From Bacteroidia bacterium (GTDB lineage: Bacteria > Bacteroidota > Bacteroidia > Bacteroidales > CAJPTX01), in the NCBI GenBank assembly GCA_905373625.1, contig CAJPTS010000081.1, forward strand, positions 1 to 7,757: a DNA stretch of 7,757 nucleotides, given 5' to 3'. Position 1 is the stretch's first letter; every line of letters begins with the position of its first letter. The notes under the pieces are model-generated. The model worked only from the letters and a program-made list of their open reading frames with translations, did not search any database and was not told the origin of the DNA. The position numbers and the translations under genes are program-made. This document shows, in pieces, positions 1 to 5,035 of the stretch.

Positions 1-372
1 GTCGTCAAGAATAGTAGCCCCCGTAGTGGTAAAACCTGAAACAGACTCGAACCATGCGCCCGAAAGGTTAAACTCTCCCCCCCAGAGTACGTACGGGATC
101 ATGCCGAAGAAACAAGCGGCGAGCCAGCTGAAGACAACAATAGCATACCCCTCACGGTTAGAAATGCTCGGCTCGGCTTTTACGAAAAGAAAAGGGAAGA
201 TACCCACGAGAGTGGTTATAAGCACACTGAAAAGCAATGGAATCTGACCAGAGTCATTCATGTAGAGTGCCAAAATGAGGCTCACAAGCATGAAAAATGC
301 GTTCTGCAACACGATCAACCCCACATAACGTATTACCACGTAAGGGCGGAAAGTGTATATACCCCCGCGCAT
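1..372 (-). CDS. trkH: Potassium uptake protein TrkH (N-terminal part, cut by window edge)
   Basis: Membrane-embedded subunit of a Trk/Ktr-type potassium uptake system in the inner membrane. The visible 124 codons start with MRGGIYTFRP and contain three hydrophobic segments (about residues 14-36, 46-64 and 77-97). They are followed by FESVSGFTTTGATIL at about 108-122, the signature of the first pore loop and selectivity filter of the TrkH/TrkG/KtrB family. The TTTGAT filter core is at 115-120. The family is usually near 480-500 residues, so about three quarters of the gene lies beyond position 1. The frame stays open to the edge. The ATG at 372 is supported by a GGGAG Shine-Dalgarno 8 bases upstream. 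It begins 2 bases after the stop of the HAMP-protein gene, so the two are almost certainly cotranscribed. No trkA is visible; it may lie outside the window. Family assignment is secure; substrate selectivity is inferred from the family. Confidence 0.93.
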   Translation of the reverse strand, partial: MRGGIYTFRPYVVIRYVGLIVLQNAFFMLVSLILALYMNDSGQIPLLFSVLITTLVGIFPFLFVKAEPSISNREGYAIVVFSWLAACFFGMIPYVLWGGEFNLSGAWFESVSGFTTTGATILDD

Positions 373-374
373 CG

Positions 375-1178
375 TTACTGCTCCCGATTCTTTTCTTGGA
401 TTAGCCTGTCTATGAGGCGGCGTAGCTCTAGTATCTCATCCTCTGCCGAGAGTGAAACACTGTGGTACGTCTTAAACTTGAGGTAACGACGTATACTCTC
501 GGCTATCTGCTTGATGGGTACAACGAAGAAGTGGTTGACCAAGTAGGAGAACATTAGCATAAAAAGTAACCCCACAATGATTACGATGACCCCAGGTCGT
601 AGCGCTCGGTAAGGCGCATCCTTCAAAAATGCGAGCGCCTGATACAGTCCCTTTTCATTCAATTCGCGAACGGTCGTAAGGCAACGCAAAAGCTCGGGGT
701 GTGTATCCTCTACCACAGAGCCTATGGGGGACTGATGTTTTTCATATAGTGATATACGCTCAGATAGCTCGCGCATATAAATCTTATAAACGTGGTAAAG
801 GGTATCTAGTGCCTCCTTTTCGTGTGGATGGCGGACGTTTTGAGCTGCTAGATTGAAATTTGTTTCAAAGCTCTCCTCGGCACGAGAGAGTAGGCTGTGT
901 TCGTAGGAGAACTCGTCGCGCTTGTTGTTTTTCATAAACTCGCCGACGCGATTCATGTCGCTTAGTGCTAATTCCATGCTTTGACAGTACACAACGCTAC
1001 GGTAGCTGTCGTCCAACAATTTGTTGATATTTTGCGCTAAAAGCGCTATCTCGTGGCTCTCCAAAAAAGCATAAATCACCGAAACCGTGGCTAATATTAC
1101 AAAGCCAAAAGTCAATTTCCCGCGTATCCCTAAGCGAAACTTAAACCGCTCGCGCAACGCCGTTCGTAACCGTAGCAT
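375..1178 (-). CDS. Membrane sensor-like protein with HAMP domain and no kinase or output domain
   Basis: The protein has 267 residues. It shows a short basic N-terminus, TM1 at about 22-39, a mostly helical extracytoplasmic region at about 40-193, TM2 at about 196-218, and a HAMP-like linker at about 215-263. The HAMP features are the proline at 221 just after TM2 and the EDEILELRRLIDRL block at 246-259, which resembles the conserved DEI...L...ID.L half of AS2. The layout is the input half of a histidine kinase or chemoreceptor. The chain ends four residues after the HAMP helix, with no DHp, ATPase, cyclase or methyl-accepting segment. The next gene, trkH, starts 2 bases after the stop, so no kinase domain remains in another frame. 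It could be a free-standing sensor acting on a separate partner, a modulator of TrkH, or the decayed front of a kinase. The start is supported by TAAGGAG 7 bases upstream and a TAnnTTTG box. I do not recognise a named homolog. Confidence 0.8.
   Translation of the reverse strand: MLRLRTALRERFKFRLGIRGKLTFGFVILATVSVIYAFLESHEIALLAQNINKLLDDSYRSVVYCQSMELALSDMNRVGEFMKNNKRDEFSYEHSLLSRAEESFETNFNLAAQNVRHPHEKEALDTLYHVYKIYMRELSERISLYEKHQSPIGSVVEDTHPELLRCLTTVRELNEKGLYQALAFLKDAPYRALRPGVIVIIVGLLFMLMFSYLVNHFFVVPIKQIAESIRRYLKFKTYHSVSLSAEDEILELRRLIDRLIQEKNREQ
381..385 (-). promoter_or_regulatory. Shine-Dalgarno of trkH inside the end of the HAMP-protein gene
   Basis: The minus strand reads GGGAG, then 8 bases to the ATG at 372. 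It lies in the last codons of the upstream gene, which fits cotranscription and coupled translation. It supports the ATG at 372 as the trkH start. Confidence 0.6.
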
Positions 1179-1185
1179 CTTTGCA

Positions 1186-1192
1186 CTCCTTA
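1186..1192 (-). promoter_or_regulatory. Strong Shine-Dalgarno of the HAMP-protein gene
   Basis: The minus strand reads TAAGGAG with 7 bases to the ATG at 1178. This near-perfect anti-16S match is notable because Bacteroidota genes often lack one; the thiH and kdsC-like genes in this window have no comparable site. It fixes the start of the 267-residue protein. Confidence 0.65.
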
Positions 1193-1207
1193 GACAATTG
1201 AAGTGTG

Positions 1208-1215
1208 CAAAAATA
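1208..1215 (-). promoter_or_regulatory. Putative Bacteroides-type promoter (-7 box) for the HAMP protein-trkH operon
   Basis: The minus strand reads TATTTTTG, an exact match to the Bacteroidota -7 consensus TAnnTTTG. It is 29 bases upstream of the ATG at 1178, giving an expected leader of roughly 20-25 bases that includes the TAAGGAG site. No clear TTTG -33 box is found at the usual 19-21 base distance; the nearest TTG is about 26 bases away and lies at the broken end of the IS30 remnant. The -7 box is clear, but the promoter as a whole is only a prediction. Confidence 0.5.
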
Positions 1216-1238
1216 CATGTTGTAAGTGATATTTGCTG

Positions 1239-1346
1239 TTACAACGATTTGTCTTTACAAACTTGCTCAGCGATCTCTTTTAGCGATAGACCTTCTTCTC
1301 TTAAGGTTTGGATTTTATACCTTTGTTCTAGGGTTAAGTGCGCCAT
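1239..1346 (-). pseudogene. IS30-family transposase remnant (N-terminal 35 codons)
   Basis: Reading leftward from the ATG at 1346, the 35-codon frame begins MAHLTLEQRYKIQTLREEG, continues LSLKEIAEQVCKDKS and ends at TAA. This is the N-terminal helix-turn-helix start of IS30-type transposases, which normally continues past KDKS into a TVSREIKRN-like recognition helix and then a DDE catalytic domain, for about 300-400 residues in all. Here the homology stops abruptly after KDKS. Neither alternative frame of the next 60 bases resembles the missing part, so this is a deletion remnant rather than a single frameshift. The catalytic domain is gone and the fragment cannot transpose. Family assignment rests on recognition of the LTLEQRY...G.S..EIA pattern. 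An intact IS30-type element elsewhere in the genome is likely but not shown. Confidence 0.8.
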
Positions 1347-1385
1347 CTTTTACTTTTTTGGACGGAAGCCTAAGATATGCAATTT

Positions 1386-1433
1386 AGCCCTCCCAGAAAG
1401 AAGGGAGGCTTTGTTCTCTCTTCTTCTCTGGGA
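1386..1433. other. Strong imperfect inverted repeat with two competing folds
   Basis: Bases 1391-1408 pair with 1415-1433: TCCCAGA with TCTGGGA, AAGAAG with CTTCTT, then a further five pairs that include two G-T wobbles. There is a single bulged C at 1426 and a 6-base loop, giving about 18 base pairs. A second, shorter hairpin pairs AGCCCTCCC (1386-1394) with GGGAGGCT (1403-1410), with one bulged C, and cannot form at the same time. On the plus strand the long stem is followed by AAAATTAT, not a T run. On the minus strand it is followed by GGGCTAAATT. It is therefore not a standard intrinsic terminator in either direction. It lies 45 bases upstream of the transposase-remnant start and about 40 bases before the thiH -33 box. 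It may belong to the old IS end or be a regulatory RNA fold. Confidence 0.6.
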
Positions 1434-1474
1434 AAATTATAGCAGGCTGTCGCGTTTTTTTCTTAGCCGTTGCA

Positions 1475-1504
1475 TTTGTCTCTTGAATTTGGGTGTTATT
1501 TTTG
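1475..1504 (+). promoter_or_regulatory. Putative Bacteroides-type promoter of thiH
   Basis: TTTG at 1475-1478 and TATTTTTG at 1497-1504 match the Bacteroidota -33 (TTTG) and -7 (TAnnTTTG) boxes, with an 18-base spacer (usual about 19-21). Initiation near 1511 would leave a leader of under 20 bases before the ATG at 1529, too short for a riboswitch. The box overlaps the upstream GTG in the same frame at 1493, which argues against that start. Confidence 0.6.
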
Positions 1505-1528
1505 TATCTAACGATTCGATTTACGAAG

Positions 1529-2692
1529 ATGAAACATATACCCGAACCCTATAAGGCTCGCGAGGCAGAGATCGCAGCCCAGTCATTCTATCATACCATG
1601 CATACGCATAACTGGCAAGATCTTCAAGCGCAGATAGCAGGTGTAACGCCCGCAATGGTGCGACGCGCCCTATCGCATGCTGGGCATGGCGATGTGGAAG
1701 ATTTTATAGCTCTAATCTCGCCAACCGCTGAGCCGTATCTCGAGCAGATGGCCGCCCTGAGCCATCAGATTACGCTGCGACGCTTCGGTAAAGTAATGTC
1801 GCTCTACGTACCATTGTACCTCTCCAATGCTTGCTCTAATAGTTGCGTTTACTGTGGTTACAGCCACCAGAATAAACTCCTGCGTAAAACACTAACGGCT
1901 CAAGAAATACTGGCTGAGGCACAGAGTATTAAGGCATTAGGTTTTGAACATATTCTCCTCCTAACAGGAGAAGCGCCTGACGAGGCGGGGTTTGCTTACC
2001 TTTTGGAAGCGGTCAAAATGCTTAAAAACACCTTTCCCCAGATTTCTATAGAGGTACAACCTATGGACTCCTATGAGTATGCCGAGCTGGGGCAGAATGG
2101 CTTAAACTCAGTATATGTGTACCAAGAGACGTACAACGAGGAGATGTATCCGCACTACCATCTGCAAGGTATGAAACGGAATTATCGTTATAGACTTGAA
2201 ACGCCCGATCGCGTTGGTGCGGCGGGTATACACCGCATTGGTTTAGGTGCATTACTGGGGCTTGAGGATTGGCGCGTAGAATCGCTATGTGTAGCCATGC
2301 ATCTGAGGCATCTACAAAAGTTATACTGGCAAAGCAAATATGCCGTAGCCTTCCCACGACTGCGACCTCATGTGGGGTTATTTAACCCGAAGTTTACGGT
2401 CAATGAGCGCAATTTGCTACAGATTATAACAGCCTACCGTATCTTTGATGAGAATGTAGAGATGTCGCTCACCACCCGTGAGTCTGCCTACTTCCGAAAT
2501 AATGCGTTTACATTGGGTATTACCTCCATGAGTGCTGGCTCTCATACCGAACCTGGAGGTTACGCGCATGAGAATAAGGAGCTTGAACAATTTGCCATTT
2601 CTGATGCGCGATCGCCCAAAGAGGTCTCAGCCTTTCTCCGTGCACATGGTTACGAGCCTATCTGGAAGGACTGGGATCAAGTATTGCAGTAG
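1529..2692 (+). CDS. thiH: 2-iminoacetate synthase (tyrosine lyase) ThiH
   Basis: Radical SAM enzyme that splits L-tyrosine into p-cresol and dehydroglycine (2-iminoacetate), the C-N unit used by thiazole synthase ThiG in thiamin synthesis; cytoplasmic. The 387-residue length is close to E. coli ThiH. The radical SAM cluster motif CSNSCVYC has its three cysteines at 102, 106 and 109 (CxxxCxxC). The ThiH core is intact in order: the GALLGLEDWR block, FPRLRP, TTRES, SAGSHTEPGGY, then LEQF and WKDWD at the C-terminus. There is no extra C-terminal cysteine domain, which separates it from the related HydG. I chose the ATG at 1529 because the in-frame GTG at 1493 sits on the promoter. Unusually, no thiS, thiG, thiC, thiE or thiF neighbour is visible, and the gene is flanked by about 200 bp downstream and an IS remnant upstream. 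Function is confident; its role as sole or second copy is unknown. Confidence 0.95.
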   Translation: MKHIPEPYKAREAEIAAQSFYHTMHTHNWQDLQAQIAGVTPAMVRRALSHAGHGDVEDFIALISPTAEPYLEQMAALSHQITLRRFGKVMSLYVPLYLSNACSNSCVYCGYSHQNKLLRKTLTAQEILAEAQSIKALGFEHILLLTGEAPDEAGFAYLLEAVKMLKNTFPQISIEVQPMDSYEYAELGQNGLNSVYVYQETYNEEMYPHYHLQGMKRNYRYRLETPDRVGAAGIHRIGLGALLGLEDWRVESLCVAMHLRHLQKLYWQSKYAVAFPRLRPHVGLFNPKFTVNERNLLQIITAYRIFDENVEMSLTTRESAYFRNNAFTLGITSMSAGSHTEPGGYAHENKELEQFAISDARSPKEVSAFLRAHGYEPIWKDWDQVLQ

Positions 2693-2832
2693 GCTCACGT
2701 CGCGAAGAGAACTTGTTCGCAGTACTAGGTTGATTTGTAGAGAATCTTAAACGCATTAGAGCGTACTGCTTAAATACGCTTATTCTATTCGGGTGGGTAG
2801 TAGGAGCTTACAAACCTCGCTTTACTTCTGAC

Positions 2833-2862
2833 TTTACTAGCAAAGTGGTAACTTTTACTAGC
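2833..2862 (+). repeat. Direct repeat TTTACTAGC with 21-base period (possible operator)
   Basis: TTTACTAGC occurs exactly at 2833-2841 and again at 2854-2862, spaced by 21 bases, two turns of B-form DNA. The second copy overlaps the -7 box at 2859-2866, and the first lies near the -33 position. Tandem sites two helical turns apart on one DNA face are typical of a repressor or activator dimer pair, so this may regulate the kdsC-like operon. The repeat is seen; the operator role is inferred. Confidence 0.4.
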
Positions 2863-2866
2863 TTTG
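2859..2866 (+). promoter_or_regulatory. Putative promoter (-7 box) of the kdsC-UbiA-maf-receptor operon
   Basis: TAGCTTTG fits TAnnTTTG exactly and lies 27 bases before the ATG at 2894. No perfect TTTG is at the usual -33 distance; TTTA at 2833-2836 is the nearest, with a 22-base spacer. No comparable box was found before the later genes of the cluster, so this may drive all of them. Confidence 0.45.
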
Positions 2867-2893
2867 TACTTAGTTAATAGAGAGTAAGCAATT

Positions 2894-3418
2894 ATGGTAC
2901 GCAACTTCCGTGAGCAACTTCACACAATCCGCGCGTTTGCTTTCGATGTAGATGGCGTTTGTACTAACAATAAGGTACTAATTAGCGAGAGCGGATTACT
3001 CTTGCGCAATTCCAATACAAAGGACGGGTATGCCATTCATGCGGCGGTACGAAAGGGGTTTCCTGTAGCCATTATCACAGGGGGGCGTACGGAAAGTGTT
3101 GCCTCACGTTTTAGAGCGCTGGGAGTCAAAGATATCTTTATGGCTGTACCAGACAAGACGGTAGCTTTTAATGAGTTTCTGCTCATACATTCTCTACAAG
3201 CCGAACAAGTTCTTTATATGGGCGATGATTGGCCCGATTTTGATGTGCTAAAGCTGTGCGGGCTGCCCACGTGTCCCGCCGATGCAGTTCCCGAGATCCA
3301 AGCCATCTGTCAGTACATATCCCCTTACAATGGTGGCGACGGTTGTGTGCGCGACGTCATAGAGCAAGTGCTCAAAGTGCACGGCTGCTGGGGTAAATTA
3401 GAGAGTGCAGGACAATAG
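2894..3418 (+). CDS. kdsC: KdsC-like HAD phosphatase (3-deoxy-D-manno-octulosonate 8-phosphate phosphatase)
   Basis: Predicted to remove phosphate from Kdo-8-phosphate to give Kdo, the inner-core sugar of lipopolysaccharide; cytoplasmic, usually a tetramer. At 174 residues it is the size of capless C0-type HAD phosphatases (E. coli KdsC is 188). Motif I is FDVDGVCT with nucleophile D18 and acid D20. Motif II is IITGG (60-64), the conserved lysine is in VPDK (K88), and motif IV is MGDDWPD with D111 and D112. The C-terminal GGDGCVRD (147-154) matches the KdsC tail that closes over the neighbouring active site. NTKDGYAI (41-48) is also typical of the family. This is the first gene of the right-hand operon, and its stop shares a base with a GTG of the next frame. 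Related C0 phosphatases acting on other sugar acids cannot be excluded, but the KdsC pattern is strong. Confidence 0.88.
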   Translation: MVRNFREQLHTIRAFAFDVDGVCTNNKVLISESGLLLRNSNTKDGYAIHAAVRKGFPVAIITGGRTESVASRFRALGVKDIFMAVPDKTVAFNEFLLIHSLQAEQVLYMGDDWPDFDVLKLCGLPTCPADAVPEIQAICQYISPYNGGDGCVRDVIEQVLKVHGCWGKLESAGQ

Positions 3419-3426
3419 TGACAGCC

Positions 3427-4404
3427 ATGTTGCGCAATCTGTGGTGGCTAATAAAGCTTATGCGCCCAGCGCACCAGTTGGCGTTAGTATTAATTTTTCT
3501 CTCAGTACATTACGGTATAGTACGCCCCTGGATTGTGGCGCATTCGCTGGCAGAACCTCTTACAACAGGGCATTTCTTCTTGGTGTTGTTCGGAGGGCTA
3601 TTGCTCTCCTGTGGTGCAGTACTAATCAACGAGTATTTTGATTGGAATGATGATCGCATCGCACGTCCCGAAAACGTGATTGTTGGGCGGCATCTTGCAC
3701 GCGGCACTGTAATATTGTGGCACGGAATTCTTACCACGCTGGGCGTACTACTTTTATGCCTCGAAGCCTTTTTCCTTAAGAATTATTACCTCATCCTACT
3801 CTTCCCTTTCGTTGCACGTCTCTTGTGGTATTACTCTAAGCTGTATAAGCAGCGTTTTTGGCTCGGCGTCACCTTACTTTTCTTATTCCTTTTTTCAGTG
3901 CCCTTATTGCCGCTTCTGTTTGAGTTCTGTGCTATAAACCTAAAGCTTTGGAAAGAGCTCAGTGTAAACTCACTCAGCGTGTTAGACTTCTTGTTTGTAG
4001 GTATAATTTATGCGCTCTTTATTAGTCTTATGGGGGTACTTCGTGCGTTTGAAAAACAGATAATCTACTACGCACAACGCACTGTGCTACGAACCGAGAC
4101 GCTGCCTGATCGTTTTGGCATTCAACAAGCAAAAATGACGGTGCTGAGTATCAAAATCCTTTTACTTCTACTTCTCTTTTGTGTACTCACTCTTACGTTC
4201 TTACAAGGAGGAGCTACGCTCGTACCTCTTTTTTCGTTGCTATATATATTATTGTTTGTCAGTCTTCCCCTTCTTGTTTCCTTAATACTGGGAGTACGTA
4301 AGCAGGAGGACGCTCCGCGTATAGCACGTTTTTTTACCACCACTGCCTCTCTTTTTGTTGTACTCTATCCACTGGCGCGCGTAGCACTCTTACAACTTCT
4401 TTGA
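3427..4404 (+). CDS. UbiA-family membrane prenyltransferase with degenerate second Asp motif
   Basis: Integral inner-membrane protein of 325 residues, very rich in Leu and Phe, with about eight or nine hydrophobic stretches, as expected of UbiA prenyltransferases. These transfer isoprenoid chains to an acceptor. The first metal-binding motif is recognisable as NEYFDWNDD (68-76), against the usual NDxxDxxxD; the first Asp is Glu, the other two are kept. The second motif, usually close to KDxxDxxGD before a TLP segment, aligns with FEKQIIYYAQRTVLRTETLP (208-227). There, by alignment on TLP, the aspartates are replaced by Gln, Tyr and Arg. The family is therefore clear but normal catalysis is doubtful. 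Bacteroidota relatives are often labelled geranylgeranylglycerol-phosphate geranylgeranyltransferase; I would not assign that here. A GTG at 3418 overlaps the kdsC-like stop as TAGTG and would add three residues; I prefer the ATG at 3427. Maf follows after 3 bases. Confidence 0.82.
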   Translation: MLRNLWWLIKLMRPAHQLALVLIFLSVHYGIVRPWIVAHSLAEPLTTGHFFLVLFGGLLLSCGAVLINEYFDWNDDRIARPENVIVGRHLARGTVILWHGILTTLGVLLLCLEAFFLKNYYLILLFPFVARLLWYYSKLYKQRFWLGVTLLFLFLFSVPLLPLLFEFCAINLKLWKELSVNSLSVLDFLFVGIIYALFISLMGVLRAFEKQIIYYAQRTVLRTETLPDRFGIQQAKMTVLSIKILLLLLLFCVLTLTFLQGGATLVPLFSLLYILLFVSLPLLVSLILGVRKQEDAPRIARFFTTTASLFVVLYPLARVALLQLL

Positions 4405-4407
4405 AGA

Positions 4408-5007
4408 ATGGCTATAGCTCCTGTATATCGTGCACTCCCGCATCTTGTTCTTGCTTCCGCATCGCCGCGTCGTGCACAACTTTTACAAGATATGGGGCTT
4501 ACGTTTGAGGTCTTCATCCCGCAGGTGGATGAACGAACCATTGTGGCTCCTAATCATGACTTAGCACAAGTATTAGCGCAGAGCAAGTGTCGTAATGCAC
4601 AGGCTACGCACCCAGAGAGCTCAGATAAGCTTTTTCTTGCTGCCGATACGATTGTAGTACTTGACGGCGAACGGTTAGATAAACCTACCGATGCACACGA
4701 AGCCAAAACCTATTTACGACGCCTCGCTGGGGGCATACATGAGGTGTATACGGGGGTAGCATTGCGCTGTAACTCTAACGAGTTTGTTTTTCAAAGCTTG
4801 ACTAGGGTGCTGTTCTCGCAACTGTCTGAGGAAGAAATCGACTATTACGTAACAACGTTTGCGCCGTTAGACAAGGCGGGAGCCTATGGCATTCAGGAGT
4901 GGATAGGGCTTGTTGGCATAAAACAGATAGAAGGATCGTATACCAATGTAATGGGCTTGCCTACCGAGGCGCTGCATCGAGCATTGCTCTCGTTTGTACA
5001 GAGATGA
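4408..5007 (+). CDS. maf: Maf-family nucleoside triphosphate pyrophosphatase (dTTP/UTP type)
   Basis: Cytoplasmic house-cleaning enzyme that hydrolyses non-canonical or excess nucleotides (dTTP, UTP and modified forms) to the monophosphate and pyrophosphate. The 199-residue protein carries the Maf landmarks in order: LASASPRR (15-22, phosphate-binding SxSPRR), AADTIV with the catalytic-type D80 (78-83), DKPTD (91-95), HEVYTGV (111-117), and DKAGAYGIQ (155-163) followed by GSYTNVMGLP (176-185). The DKAGAYGIQ form marks the dTTP/UTP (YhdE) subgroup rather than the m7GTP (YceF) subgroup. Length is normal. It begins 3 bases after the UbiA-family stop, so is cotranscribed, and the receptor gene follows 28 bases later. 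The neighbours do not suggest a pathway link. Family is certain; substrate is inferred from the subgroup motif. Confidence 0.95.
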   Translation: MAIAPVYRALPHLVLASASPRRAQLLQDMGLTFEVFIPQVDERTIVAPNHDLAQVLAQSKCRNAQATHPESSDKLFLAADTIVVLDGERLDKPTDAHEAKTYLRRLAGGIHEVYTGVALRCNSNEFVFQSLTRVLFSQLSEEEIDYYVTTFAPLDKAGAYGIQEWIGLVGIKQIEGSYTNVMGLPTEALHRALLSFVQR

Positions 5008-5035
5008 ATGCTACGTATGAACTAAGAATCGAATA

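Larger units (their letters stand above)
2693..2893. other. Intergenic region between thiH and the kdsC-like gene
   Basis: About 200 bases with no credible open frame on either strand. I find no convincing intrinsic terminator after thiH: the short stems here, such as GCGAA/TTCGC near 2700-2718, are not followed by a T run. The last 60 bases hold the direct repeat and promoter-like box listed separately. Confidence 0.6.

Noticed and set aside
26..247. 73-codon open frame on the plus strand
   Set aside because: It is antisense to the clearly recognisable trkH N-terminus and has no motif.
1386..1433. Intrinsic terminator
   Set aside because: The long stem is followed by AAAATTAT on the plus strand and GGGCTAAATT on the minus strand; the nearest T run (1455-1461) is over 20 bases away.
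1493..1528. Upstream in-frame GTG start for thiH adding 12 residues
   Set aside because: The GTG lies on the TATTTTTG promoter box and the extra residues (LFLYLTIRF) do not resemble a ThiH N-terminus; the ATG at 1529 begins the family-like sequence.
1347..1528. TPP riboswitch upstream of thiH
   Set aside because: The conserved CTGAGA and CTGATCTGGATAAT-type elements are not present, and the predicted leader from the promoter is too short.
1087..1554. 155-codon open frame on the plus strand
   Set aside because: It overlaps the N-terminus of the HAMP protein, the IS30 remnant and the thiH promoter, all better supported, and its product is a Cys/Ser-rich sequence with no recognisable pattern.
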